Below are positions 1 through 5,888 of a stretch of 12,624 nt of DNA, in pieces. The notes below the pieces were generated by a model. That model searched no databases and was not told the origin of the DNA. It saw nothing but the letters and a program-made list of their open reading frames with translations. Made by a program: the position numbers and the translations under genes. Source of the DNA: an uncultured Janibacter sp. (GTDB taxonomy: Bacteria; Actinomycetota; Actinomycetes; Actinomycetales; Dermatophilaceae); the NCBI GenBank assembly GCA_946222495.1, contig CAMICF010000071.1, positions 1 through 12,624 of the forward strand. The letters are read 5' to 3'. The number at the start of each line of letters is the position of its first letter. The stretch's first letter is position 1.

Positions 1-6
1 GCCCTA

Positions 7-1332
7 GTGCCCGGCGAGTCCGTGCCCGGTGACCTGCTCCCGGAGGATGCCAGCCCGATCATCGGCGGTCCCCTGGGGCGCCGCGTCGCGCCCCGGCGCC
101 GCTCCCTTCGTCATCTGCTGCCCCTGATCACGGTGATGGTCATCGTGCCCATGGCTGCGGCGGTGACCCGGCAGGGCCACTGCATGCGGCAGGGCTGGAA
201 CGGCGACGAGCAGTTCTGGCGGGGGTGCTTCTCCGACCTTCCGGCCCAGTACCAGATCGCCGGCCTGGGGTCGGGGCTCCCCGGCTGGCTGACCTCCGGC
301 CGAACGCCGGAGCAGATGCCCCTCCTCTCCGGCCTCATGGCCCTCGTCGGGGGCTTCGTGCCCGACGGCGGGAGCTGGCTGGACCAGACACGCTGGTACA
401 TGACGCTGTGGATCGTGCTGCTCGCCGGCTGCGCCGTCGTCGGGGTGTGGTGCGTCGCCCGGCTGCGTCCCACGCGCCTGGACCTGGCGACGCAGCTCGC
501 GCTCTCGCCCGTCTACGTCGTGGCGGCGCTGCTCACCGGTGACCTCGTCGTCGTCGCGCTCGTCCTCGGGGCGATGCTCGCCCACGGCCTCCGCCGGCCG
601 ACCCTCGCCGGGGTCCTCCTCGGGCTCGGCATGACCGGTCACGGGTGGGTCGCCCTCGTCCTCGTCGCGCTGCTCGTCTCGACGCGGCGCTTCGGGCACC
701 GCCGGGAGGCCTTCCGCACGGCGGCCGTCGCGGTGGTCACCGCGCTGGTGGTCTGCGGCGCCCTCCTCGTGATCGCGCCCGAGGTCGTCACCGGGCCGCT
801 GACGACGTGGTGGGGCACGCGGGCCGGCTACGGCTCCGTCCTCATGATCCCGAGCCTCGTGGGCCACCCCCTTCCCGCGTGGGTCTCGGGGGTCTTCGCC
901 GTCGTCGGCTGGGCCGGGGCGGTCTACGCCGCCTGGATCATGGCCAAGCGCGCCTGGCGCCCCGCGACGTGGGCCCAGGTCGCGGCCTTCAGCGTCCCGG
1001 TCCTCGCGCTGACCGGGATCGCCGTGCCCGTCCAGGCCGCGCTCTGGGTGCTGCCGCTGGCGATCCTCGCCGGTGTCAGCTGGCGCACGCACCTGGGCTT
1101 CGTGGCGGTCGAGGCCGTCCACGCGAGCGCCCTGTGGCTGCACATCGGTGCCGCCTCGGACCCCGACACCGGGCTGCCGGGCAACTGGTACGCCATCGTC
1201 CTCCTCGGCCGGGCCGTCGCGTGGTGCTTCCTCCTGTGGAGCGTCTGGTACACCCCCGTCGACAACCCGGCGCCTCGTCCACAAGCCCCCTACCGACCGG
1301 TGCGTCATCCCCAGGAGACGGCCCGCGGCTGA
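7..1332 (+). CDS. GT87/DUF2029-like polytopic membrane protein (possibly 5'-incomplete)
   Basis: The product is a 441-residue integral membrane protein. A basic N-terminal segment (about 25-35, Arg-rich) precedes the first membrane helix (about 37-53). A loop follows with Cys59 and Cys74 and the motif CFSDLP, then a proline-containing stretch PEQMPLLSG. About eight or nine further hydrophobic helices run to about residue 415, and the last ~20 residues are a Pro/Arg-rich tail. The spaced cysteines, the [CY]SDLP motif and the position just upstream of rpsF match the actinobacterial family typified by mycobacterial Rv0051, usually labelled glycosyltransferase 87 or DUF2029. Such proteins resemble polyprenyl-phosphate-dependent mannosyltransferases; catalytic activity here is inferred, and the substrate is unknown. 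The frame is open to the left edge with no stop, so GTG at 7 is only the first visible start; GTG at 22 is another. No ribosome site is visible. Confidence 0.8.
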   Translation: MPGESVPGDLLPEDASPIIGGPLGRRVAPRRRSLRHLLPLITVMVIVPMAAAVTRQGHCMRQGWNGDEQFWRGCFSDLPAQYQIAGLGSGLPGWLTSGRTPEQMPLLSGLMALVGGFVPDGGSWLDQTRWYMTLWIVLLAGCAVVGVWCVARLRPTRLDLATQLALSPVYVVAALLTGDLVVVALVLGAMLAHGLRRPTLAGVLLGLGMTGHGWVALVLVALLVSTRRFGHRREAFRTAAVAVVTALVVCGALLVIAPEVVTGPLTTWWGTRAGYGSVLMIPSLVGHPLPAWVSGVFAVVGWAGAVYAAWIMAKRAWRPATWAQVAAFSVPVLALTGIAVPVQAALWVLPLAILAGVSWRTHLGFVAVEAVHASALWLHIGAASDPDTGLPGNWYAIVLLGRAVAWCFLLWSVWYTPVDNPAPRPQAPYRPVRHPQETARG

Positions 1333-1358
1333 CCCACCGTCGGCCCCCGGTGCACGCT

Positions 1359-1388
1359 TTGGTGCGAAGGGAGTGCAGCGGATACCCT
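1359..1388 (+). promoter_or_regulatory. Candidate sigma-70-type promoter of the rpsF operon
   Basis: TTGGTG at 1359-1364 and TACCCT at 1383-1388 are separated by 18 bp, a good fit to the housekeeping actinobacterial pattern (TTGnnn, TAnnnT). It lies in the 159-bp gap between the upstream membrane-protein gene and rpsF. A start near 1395 would give a leader of about 95 nt containing the structured element at 1437-1479. No terminator is obvious after the upstream gene, so read-through may also feed the operon. The call rests on sequence match only. Confidence 0.5.
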
Positions 1389-1436
1389 GAACCGTCCGAT
1401 CCGTCGTCCTGACAGGTCGGGCACCGATGCACCAAC

Positions 1437-1479
1437 CCTCCTGTCACGGAGAGACCGTGACCGCACAGACCGAAGGAGG
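1437..1479 (+). promoter_or_regulatory. Candidate S6:S18-binding leader of the rpsF mRNA
   Basis: A hairpin forms from CACGG (1445-1449), loop AGAGA, and CCGTG (1455-1459). On its 3' side is a bulge ACCGC (1460-1464) containing CCG at 1461-1463. Below it is a stem CTGT (1441-1444) with ACAG (1465-1468). After an internal loop, CCTC (1437-1440) can pair with GAGG (1476-1479), part of the rpsF Shine-Dalgarno. A CCG in a bulge between a stem and a hairpin upstream of rpsF is the published definition of the S6:S18 complex-binding motif, which mimics the S6:S18 site in 16S rRNA. Autoregulation by S6:S18 through ribosome-site masking is inferred. A competing 7-bp inner stem (1443-1449 with 1455-1461) would partly hide the CCG. 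Confidence 0.6.
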
Positions 1480-1491
1480 CGGGTTATCAGC

Positions 1492-1779
1492 ATGCGTCAG
1501 TACGAACTCATGGTCATCTTCGACCCCGAGACCGACGAGCGGGCCGTCCAGCCGCTGTTCGACAAGTTCCTCACCGTCGTCACCAAGGACGGCGGGACCG
1601 TGGACAAGATCGACCACTGGGGTCGTCGTCGTCTCGCGTACGAGATCAACAAGAAGGCGGAGGGCCTCTACGCCGTCGCCGACCTGACCTGCACGCCTGA
1701 CACGAGCAAGGAGCTCGACCGTCAGCTGGGTCTCTCGGAGCAGGTCCTGCGGACCAAGCTCATGCGCGTCGAGGCCTGA
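1492..1779 (+). CDS. rpsF: 30S ribosomal protein S6
   Basis: This 95-residue protein is S6, which binds the central domain of 16S rRNA as a heterodimer with S18. It opens with the typical MRQYELMVIFDP strand and has the GGTVDKIDHWGRRRLAYEI segment (about 35-53). It ends shortly after LRTKLMRVEA, without the long acidic tail seen in E. coli; this short form is usual in actinobacteria. The ATG is preceded by AAGGAGG at 1473-1479, 12 nt upstream. It is the first gene of the S6-SSB-S18-L9 operon, and its leader carries the likely S6:S18 autoregulatory element. Confidence 0.97.
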   Translation: MRQYELMVIFDPETDERAVQPLFDKFLTVVTKDGGTVDKIDHWGRRRLAYEINKKAEGLYAVADLTCTPDTSKELDRQLGLSEQVLRTKLMRVEA

Positions 1780-1795
1780 GCGGCTTCGACTCCCG

Positions 1796-1819
1796 GTCCG
1801 TCGGTGATCACCGACGGAC
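1796..1819. repeat. Perfect 24-bp palindrome between rpsF and ssb
   Basis: The sequence GTCCGTCGGT at 1796-1805 is followed by GATC and by ACCGACGGAC at 1810-1819. The whole 24 bp reads the same on both strands. As RNA it gives a 10-bp stem with a GAUC tetraloop. No T-run follows, and ssb must be expressed from the same operon, so a full terminator is unlikely. It may act as a processing or stability element, a partial attenuator, or a DNA-level operator. A second small dyad (CGATC-ACC-GATCG, 1830-1842) sits next to the ssb ribosome site. Confidence 0.65.
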
Positions 1820-1854
1820 TCACCTGAGACGATCACCGATCGAGAAGGACACCC

Positions 1855-2466
1855 ATGGCAGGCGAGACCCCCATCACCGTTGTCGGCAACCTCACGGCTG
1901 ACCCGGAGCTCCGGTTCACCCCGAGCGGCGCCGCAGTCGCCAACTTCACCGTTGCCTCGACCCCGCGCACCTTCGACCGTCAGACGAACGAGTGGAAGGA
2001 CGCGGAGACGCTCTTCATGCGCTGCTCCGTGTGGCGCGAGGCCGCGGAGAACGCTGCGGAGTCCCTGACCCGTGGCGCCCGCGTCGTCGTCACCGGCCGC
2101 CTCGTCTCCCGTTCCTGGGAGGACAAGGAGACCGGCCAGAAGCGCTCCGTCATGGAGATGCAGGTCGACGAGGTCGGTCCCTCGCTGCGCTACGCCACCG
2201 CCAAGGTGACGAAGACCCAGCGCGGCGGCGGAGGCGGCCAGCAGGGCGGCGGCAGCTGGGGTGGCGGCGGCCAGCAGGGTGGTCCCGGTGGCGGCTTCGG
2301 CGGCCAGCAGCAGGACGACCCGTGGTCGACCGGTGGCCAGCAGGGCGGCGGCGGCTTCGGCGGCGGCCAGCCCGGTGGTGGCCAGGGGGGCCCCGGCGGC
2401 TCCCAGGGCGGCCAGGGTGGCGGTGGCTGGGGCAGCGCTCCCAGCTACGACGAGCCCCCCTTCTGA
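1855..2466 (+). CDS. ssb: Single-stranded DNA-binding protein
   Basis: The 203-residue product is SSB, which coats single-stranded DNA as a tetramer and recruits replication and repair partners. Residues 1 to about 120 form the OB-fold, with the conserved VVGNLTADPELRFTPSGAAV start and the MRCSVWREAAENAAESLTRG segment. Residues of about 125-193 are a flexible linker of Gly, Gln, Ser and Trp repeats. The protein ends YDEPPF, the acidic tip that docks partner proteins, in the variant usual for actinobacteria. GAGAAGGA lies 5 nt before the ATG. It is the second gene of the operon, 75 nt after rpsF, with a 24-bp palindrome in the gap. Confidence 0.97.
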   Translation: MAGETPITVVGNLTADPELRFTPSGAAVANFTVASTPRTFDRQTNEWKDAETLFMRCSVWREAAENAAESLTRGARVVVTGRLVSRSWEDKETGQKRSVMEMQVDEVGPSLRYATAKVTKTQRGGGGGQQGGGSWGGGGQQGGPGGGFGGQQQDDPWSTGGQQGGGGFGGGQPGGGQGGPGGSQGGQGGGGWGSAPSYDEPPF

Positions 2467-2478
2467 TCGATCTCTCAC

Positions 2479-2496
2479 GCCCGGGTCCGCCCGGGC
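2479..2496 (+). other. GC-rich hairpin downstream of ssb
   Basis: GCCCGGG (2479-2485), loop TCCG and CCCGGGC (2490-2496) form a perfect 7-bp all-GC stem just 12 nt after the ssb stop. No T-run follows. Because rpsR and rplI lie downstream and lack an obvious promoter of their own, it is more likely an attenuator or an RNA 3'-end protection element than a full terminator. Confidence 0.5.
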
Positions 2497-2513
2497 ACTG
2501 AACACATCCCCAT

Positions 2514-2532
2514 CCCGAGGAGCAACCTCGGG
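2514..2532 (+). other. Second hairpin in the ssb-rpsR gap
   Basis: CCCGAGG (2514-2520), loop AGCAA and CCTCGGG (2526-2532) form a perfect 7-bp stem 17 nt after the previous hairpin. Its left arm and loop contain GAGGAG (2517-2522), the only Shine-Dalgarno-like sequence near the in-frame ATG at 2538. Locking this sequence in a stem supports the downstream ATG at 2559 as the rpsR start. Confidence 0.5.
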
Positions 2533-2543
2533 CTCTCATGACG

Positions 2544-2549
2544 AAGGAG
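2544..2549 (+). promoter_or_regulatory. Ribosome binding site that fixes the rpsR start
   Basis: AAGGAG at 2544-2549 lies 9 nt before the ATG at 2559. It falls inside the alternative, seven-codon longer reading from ATG 2538, so it would be coding sequence if that start were used. Confidence 0.75.
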
Positions 2550-2558
2550 AGCACCACG

Positions 2559-2795
2559 ATGGCCAAGCCCGTAGTGCGCAAGCCCAAGAAGAAGGCCAAC
2601 CCGCTCAAGGCGGCGAAGGTCGAGAACATCGACTACAAGGACGCGAACCTGCTGCGCAAGTTCATCTCCGACCGCGGGAAGATCCGCGCCCGTCGCGTCA
2701 CCGGCGTCTCCGTCCAGGAGCAGCGCCGCATCGCGACCGCTGTGAAGAACGCCCGGGAGATGGCGCTGCTGCCCTACTCCTCGTCCAACCGCTGA
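2559..2795 (+). CDS. rpsR: 30S ribosomal protein S18
   Basis: This 78-residue basic protein is S18, partner of S6 on the central domain of 16S rRNA. It begins MAKPVVRKPKKK and carries the family core IDYKDANLLRKFISDRGKI and RARRVTGVSVQEQRRIATAVK, ending LLPYSSSNR. It has no cysteine, so it is the zinc-independent form. The ATG at 2559 was chosen over the in-frame ATG at 2538 because it has AAGGAG 9 nt upstream and because actinobacterial S18 normally starts MAKP. It lies 92 nt after ssb, with two hairpins in the gap, and 31 nt before rplI. Confidence 0.96.
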   Translation: MAKPVVRKPKKKANPLKAAKVENIDYKDANLLRKFISDRGKIRARRVTGVSVQEQRRIATAVKNAREMALLPYSSSNR

Positions 2796-2826
2796 TCCGC
2801 GGCCGCGAAGAACTACAGGAGCAGAC

Positions 2827-3273
2827 ATGAAGGTCATCCTCACCCACGAGGTCTCCGGCCTCGGTACCGCCGGTGACGTCGTCGACGTCAAGCCGGGCTA
2901 CGCCCGCAACTTCCTCTACCGCCGCGGCCTCGCCGAGCAGTGGACGAAGGGCGCGCAGAAGCGCGTCGACTCGCTGGCTGCCGGCCGCGCCGCACGCGCC
3001 GTGAAGTCCCTCGAGGAGGCGCAGTCCATCAAGGGCAACCTCGAGGCCCAGCAGGTCACGGTCACCGCCCACGCGGGCGAGAGCGGTCGCCTCTTCGGCG
3101 CCGTCACCAGCCGCGAGGTCGCCGAGGCGATCGTCGCCGGCGGTGGCCCCGACATCGACCGTCGCACCATCGAGATCCCCACGCCGATCAAGAACGTCGG
3201 GCCCGCCCAGGCCCTCGTTCGTCTCCACCCGGAGATCCAGGCGCAGGTCAACCTCGAGGTCGTCGCCGGCTGA
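2827..3273 (+). CDS. rplI: 50S ribosomal protein L9
   Basis: The 148-residue product is L9, a two-domain protein at the base of the L1 stalk on 23S rRNA. The N-terminal domain shows the family signature GDVVDVKPGYARNFLYRRGLA (split about 16-36). A long charged helix (about 40-75) connects to the C-terminal domain, which contains GRLFGAVTSREVAEAI and ends LVRLHPEIQAQVNLEVVAG. AGGAG is 5 nt before the ATG. It is the last gene of the operon; a strong terminator follows. dnaB, often a near neighbour of rplI, is not in this window. Confidence 0.97.
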   Translation: MKVILTHEVSGLGTAGDVVDVKPGYARNFLYRRGLAEQWTKGAQKRVDSLAAGRAARAVKSLEEAQSIKGNLEAQQVTVTAHAGESGRLFGAVTSREVAEAIVAGGGPDIDRRTIEIPTPIKNVGPAQALVRLHPEIQAQVNLEVVAG

Positions 3274-3289
3274 GTCGGTCCGACCCACG

Positions 3290-3326
3290 CGAAGGGCGCC
3301 CCCACCTCGGTGGGCGGCGCCCTTCG
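3290..3326 (+). terminator. Strong terminator of the rpsF-ssb-rpsR-rplI operon
   Basis: CGAAGGGCGCC (3290-3300) pairs with GGCGCCCTTCG (3316-3326). An inner stem CCCAC/GTGGG closes on a CTCG loop, with one bulged C at 3315. The stem totals 16 bp, starts 16 nt after the L9 stop, and lacks a U-tract, as is common for actinobacterial terminators. Confidence 0.85.
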
Positions 3327-3344
3327 TCATGCCGCTGGGCGTCT

Positions 3345-3372
3345 CATGGGTAGTCCTCCCCATGTTCATGGG
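3345..3372. repeat. Three alternating CATGGG/CCCATG half-sites upstream of the DUF3352 gene
   Basis: CATGGG occurs at 3345-3350, CCCATG at 3359-3364 and CATGGG at 3367-3372. The last two form a tight dyad with a 2-nt centre; the first two form a stem with an 8-nt loop. They sit 60-90 bp before the ATG at 3434. A TAGGCT at 3386-3391 could be a -10 element just downstream, but no convincing -35 is seen. Overlap with a promoter would suit a regulator site; this is inference. Confidence 0.35.
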
Positions 3373-3433
3373 AGTCGGCTGACCATAGGCTCAGCTCAAA
3401 GCCAGCCAGCACACCTCACGGGGAGAACATTCC

Positions 3434-5044
3434 ATGTCACAGCCGCCTTTCGGACAGCAGCCGCCTCACCAGGGTGGAGGTGCTCCGCCCCCGCCGCCCG
3501 GATACGGTCCGCCGGCACAGGGCCAGCCCGCGCCGCCGGCCGGGTACGGCCAGCAGCCGGCCTACGGGCAGCAGTACGCCCAGGGCCAGCAGCAGTGGGG
3601 CCAGGCCCCGATGCAGCCCCAGAAGAAGAAGGGCGGCGCCGGCAAGTGGGTCGCCTTCGGGGCGGCCGGCCTCATCGGCCTCGGCCTCGTCGGTGGCGGC
3701 GCCGTCTTCGCCTTCAGCAAGATCAACGGCGGCGGCCCCCAGCCCGAGTCGGTGCTCCCCGCCAACTCGATGGCCTTCGCCAAGGTCGACCTCGACCCGT
3801 CCGCGGACCAGAAGGTCGACGCGCTCCGCTTCGCGCAGAAGTTCCCCGCCCTGAAGGACTCGCTGTCCGGGGTCGACGAGGACAGCGACATGCGCAAGGA
3901 GATCTTCGACTCCCTCAAGGAGGAGGGTGACCTCGAGGGCGTCGACTACGAGAAGGACGTCGAGCCGTGGCTCGGCAAGCGCTTCGGTGTCGCGCTCGTC
4001 CCTGCCGAGGACGGCGGCGAGCCCGGGGTCGTTCTGGCCCTCGCGAGCACCGACAAGGACGCGGCCGAGGAGGGCCTGGCCAAGGCCACGAAGGACGGCG
4101 GCTACTGCACCGTCCAGGACGACTACGCCCTCTGCGGCGAGGAGCAGTCCGTCGTGGACAAGGCGGTCAACGACGCGAAGTCGGAGACCCTCGAGGACGA
4201 CGAGAACTTCTCCCAGGACATGGACGACCTCGGTGAGGACGGCATGGTCACCGGCTGGATGGACGGCAAGGCCGTCTCCGAGGCCGCCGGCTCCGCGCTC
4301 GACACGACGAGCGACGTGCAGGGGACCGAGGCCGAGGGTCGTTTCGCTGCCGCACTGCGCTTCGACGGGCCGACGCTCGAGATCGTCGGTCGGGCCACCG
4401 GGCTGCCGGAGGGCAGCGTGCCCTCGGGCGACGGAACCTCGGTCGGGGACCTGCCCGCCGACACCATGGGTGCCTTCGCGGTCACGGGTCTCGACGAGGC
4501 CATCAAGAAGAGCTGGCCGGACATCGACAAGACCATGCAGAGCAGCCTCGGCAGCTCGTGGACCCAGGGGGTCAGCGACTTCGAGATGCAGACCGGTCTC
4601 TCGCTCCCCGACGACGCCGCCAAGGCCGTCGGCAGCGACACCGTGGCGAGCATGGCGGCCAACGGCCCCGAGCCGCAGATGGCCGTGCGGACCAACGGGG
4701 ACCGTCCGACGATCGACAAGCTCGGGCTCGACGACCCGATGTCGGGCCTGACCGTCAAGGACGGCGAGGACGACACGACCGTCATCGCCTCGGACTCGAC
4801 GTACGCCGACAAGGTCGCCACCAAGGGCGGTCTCGGTGACAGCGACGCCTTCAAGGACGCGGTCCCGGACGCCGACGGCGCCAGCGCCGTCCTCTACCTG
4901 GACATCGCCAAGACCGTCGAGGCCTTCGGGGAGGACATGAGCGACGAGGACCGCGAGAACGTCGAGCCGCTCTCCGCGGTGGGGATGTCCGTGAGCGGCG
5001 AGGACGACCACGCCGACATGCGGCTCCGCCTCACGACCAAGTGA
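3434..5044 (+). CDS. DUF3352-type membrane-anchored protein
   Basis: The product has 536 residues. Residues 1-62 are low complexity, rich in Pro, Gln, Gly and Tyr. KKK (64-66) precedes one membrane helix (about 72-94), giving a cytoplasmic tail and a large outside domain. That domain opens with LPANSMAFAKVDLDPSADQK (108-127) and later has KFPALKDSL, a pattern typical of DUF3352 proteins of actinobacteria. It is very acidic, and Cys225 and Cys234 (GGYC...ALCG) could form a disulfide. The function of the family is not established. GGGGAG sits 8 nt before the ATG. The gene lies between two strong terminators, so it is probably its own unit, possibly controlled by the CATGGG dyads upstream. The assignment comes from recalled family pattern, not a search. 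Confidence 0.85.
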   Translation: MSQPPFGQQPPHQGGGAPPPPPGYGPPAQGQPAPPAGYGQQPAYGQQYAQGQQQWGQAPMQPQKKKGGAGKWVAFGAAGLIGLGLVGGGAVFAFSKINGGGPQPESVLPANSMAFAKVDLDPSADQKVDALRFAQKFPALKDSLSGVDEDSDMRKEIFDSLKEEGDLEGVDYEKDVEPWLGKRFGVALVPAEDGGEPGVVLALASTDKDAAEEGLAKATKDGGYCTVQDDYALCGEEQSVVDKAVNDAKSETLEDDENFSQDMDDLGEDGMVTGWMDGKAVSEAAGSALDTTSDVQGTEAEGRFAAALRFDGPTLEIVGRATGLPEGSVPSGDGTSVGDLPADTMGAFAVTGLDEAIKKSWPDIDKTMQSSLGSSWTQGVSDFEMQTGLSLPDDAAKAVGSDTVASMAANGPEPQMAVRTNGDRPTIDKLGLDDPMSGLTVKDGEDDTTVIASDSTYADKVATKGGLGDSDAFKDAVPDADGASAVLYLDIAKTVEAFGEDMSDEDRENVEPLSAVGMSVSGEDDHADMRLRLTTK

Positions 5045-5071
5045 GCCGTCCCGGCACTGCCGGACGATGAC

Positions 5072-5109
5072 GAAGGGGGTCGGTCACCGAGAGGTGACCG
5101 ACCCCCTTC
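5072..5109 (+). terminator. Strong terminator after the DUF3352 gene
   Basis: A perfect 17-bp stem joins GAAGGGGGTCGGTCACC (5072-5088) to its complement at 5093-5109, closed by a GAGA loop of the GNRA type. It begins 28 nt after the stop codon. The symmetric stem would fold on either strand; no U-tract follows. A smaller hairpin (CGGC-ACT-GCCG) lies just before it, near 5051-5062. Confidence 0.9.
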
Positions 5110-5132
5110 TCCCGTGCCCGGGGGCGGTGGAC

Positions 5133-5161
5133 TTTCGCCCTCGGGCCTCACCGGGCAAGAT
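5133..5161 (+). promoter_or_regulatory. Candidate promoter for a leaderless transcript at 5168
   Basis: CAAGAT at 5156-5161 has the A and final T of a -10 element and ends 6 nt before the GTG at 5168. TTTCGC at 5133-5138 is a weak -35 with a 17-bp spacer. A start at the usual distance would fall on the GTG itself, giving an mRNA without a leader. This agrees with the lack of a clear Shine-Dalgarno. Leaderless genes with this layout are common in actinobacteria. Confidence 0.4.
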
Positions 5162-5167
5162 GCAAGG

Positions 5168-5821
5168 GTGACTTCTACGGACCTGACTGACCGCTGCCGT
5201 GAGAACCGGGCCGAGTTCTGGCGCGCCGTCGGCGAGCCCCTCCCGGCCCACGGACCCGTCGGCGACGCCGACGAGGGGACCCGCTGGCCGTCCGGCGCCT
5301 CCGGCTACGTGCGGGTGACGACGGTCCACACGGGCATCGTCGCGACCGACGGTCTGAGCGACCCCACCGCCGAGCAGGAGCCGGGAACCGCACCCGGGCT
5401 GGGCGTCGAGCTCTACGTCGAGAGCACCGAGCTGGTGGAGCAGGACCTCGGGGAGGCCCGCTGGCTCGTGACGGCGCTCGAGGAGGCCGCCGGTGCGATC
5501 GCCGGGGCCGGGGAGAGCCTTCCCGGGGCACTGGCGGAGCACGGTCTGCTCTCGCTGGAGCTGTCGGGGGCGGACGCCCCCGAGGGGTGGGCCGAGGATG
5601 GCCGACTCGGAGCGCTCGTCGGCGTGCCCCTGCCTGGCCGAGCCCCCGGCTTCGACGTCGAGGGCGCGTCGGTCCCGGTCCTGACCTTCAGCCCGCTGCG
5701 CCCCAGCGAGCTCGCCGTGATCGCGGCCGAGGGCCCCGAGGGGCGTCGACGGGTCGCGGACGCGCTCGCGGCCCAGGGGTGGTACTCCTACGCCGACACC
5801 CAGAGGCCGCCGGTCATGTGA
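5168..5821 (+). CDS. Hypothetical soluble protein, possibly SUFU-domain-like
   Basis: The 217-residue acidic protein has no signal peptide or membrane helix. An N-terminal helix (DRCRENRAEFWRAVGEP) leads into strands such as GYVRVTTVHTGIVATDGLSD and GLGVELYVESTEL. An aromatic/charged helix RWLVTALEEAAGAI follows, and then VPVLTFSPLRPSELAVIA near the end. The order GLSD, then ELYVEST, then a helix, then a V-x-V-L-T-F-x-P-L-x-P-x-E-L block weakly recalls bacterial suppressor-of-fused (SUFU) proteins, which often occur as immunity or accessory proteins. This is recalled pattern, not a search result, and the function is unknown. GTG at 5168 is preferred over GTG at 5114, which would add 18 Gly/Pro-rich residues running into the terminator region. 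The gene stands alone between two strong hairpins. Confidence 0.75.
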   Translation: MTSTDLTDRCRENRAEFWRAVGEPLPAHGPVGDADEGTRWPSGASGYVRVTTVHTGIVATDGLSDPTAEQEPGTAPGLGVELYVESTELVEQDLGEARWLVTALEEAAGAIAGAGESLPGALAEHGLLSLELSGADAPEGWAEDGRLGALVGVPLPGRAPGFDVEGASVPVLTFSPLRPSELAVIAAEGPEGRRRVADALAAQGWYSYADTQRPPVM

Positions 5822-5829
5822 CCTGCGAC

Positions 5830-5880
5830 GACGCACGTGGGCCCCGGGAGACATCGGATCTCCCGGGGCCCCGATGCGTC
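5830..5880. terminator. Long bidirectional terminator between convergent genes
   Basis: A 13-bp stem joins GGGCCCCGGGAGA (5839-5851) to TCTCCCGGGGCCC (5859-5871) around a 7-nt loop. Outside a 3-nt internal loop, GACGCA (5830-5835) pairs with TGCGTC (5875-5880). It fills the 67-nt gap between the plus-strand gene ending at 5821 and the minus-strand symporter ending at 5889, so it can stop transcription from both sides. Confidence 0.85.
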
Positions 5881-5888
5881 TCAGCCGG

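Noticed and set aside
4..1308. A 434-residue open frame antisense to the membrane-protein gene
   Set aside because: The translation is Arg/Gly/Asp/Pro-rich and without hydrophobic or family structure, as expected from the reverse of a GC-rich gene. The plus strand encodes a coherent polytopic protein.
2220..2440. GGCGGC/CAGCAG-rich direct repeats as a separate repeat element
   Set aside because: They are the codons of the Gly/Gln-rich SSB linker, in frame and normal for actinobacterial SSB.
1444..2505. A 353-residue minus-strand open frame across rpsF and ssb
   Set aside because: It covers two certain genes in antisense, and its Ala/Leu-rich stretch is the reverse of the ssb Gly-rich linker.
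2538..2558. A seven-residue longer S18 starting at ATG 2538
   Set aside because: Its only ribosome-site candidate is locked in the 2514-2532 hairpin. AAGGAG at 2544-2549 and the family start MAKP favour ATG 2559.
3437..5011. A 524-residue minus-strand open frame antisense to the DUF3352 gene
   Set aside because: Its composition is Val/Leu/Gly/Arg shadow coding. The plus strand has a ribosome site, a membrane anchor and a terminator placed correctly.
5114..5167. An 18-residue N-terminal extension of the hypothetical protein from GTG 5114
   Set aside because: No ribosome site, Gly/Pro-rich non-coding look, and it begins 4 nt after the terminator stem.
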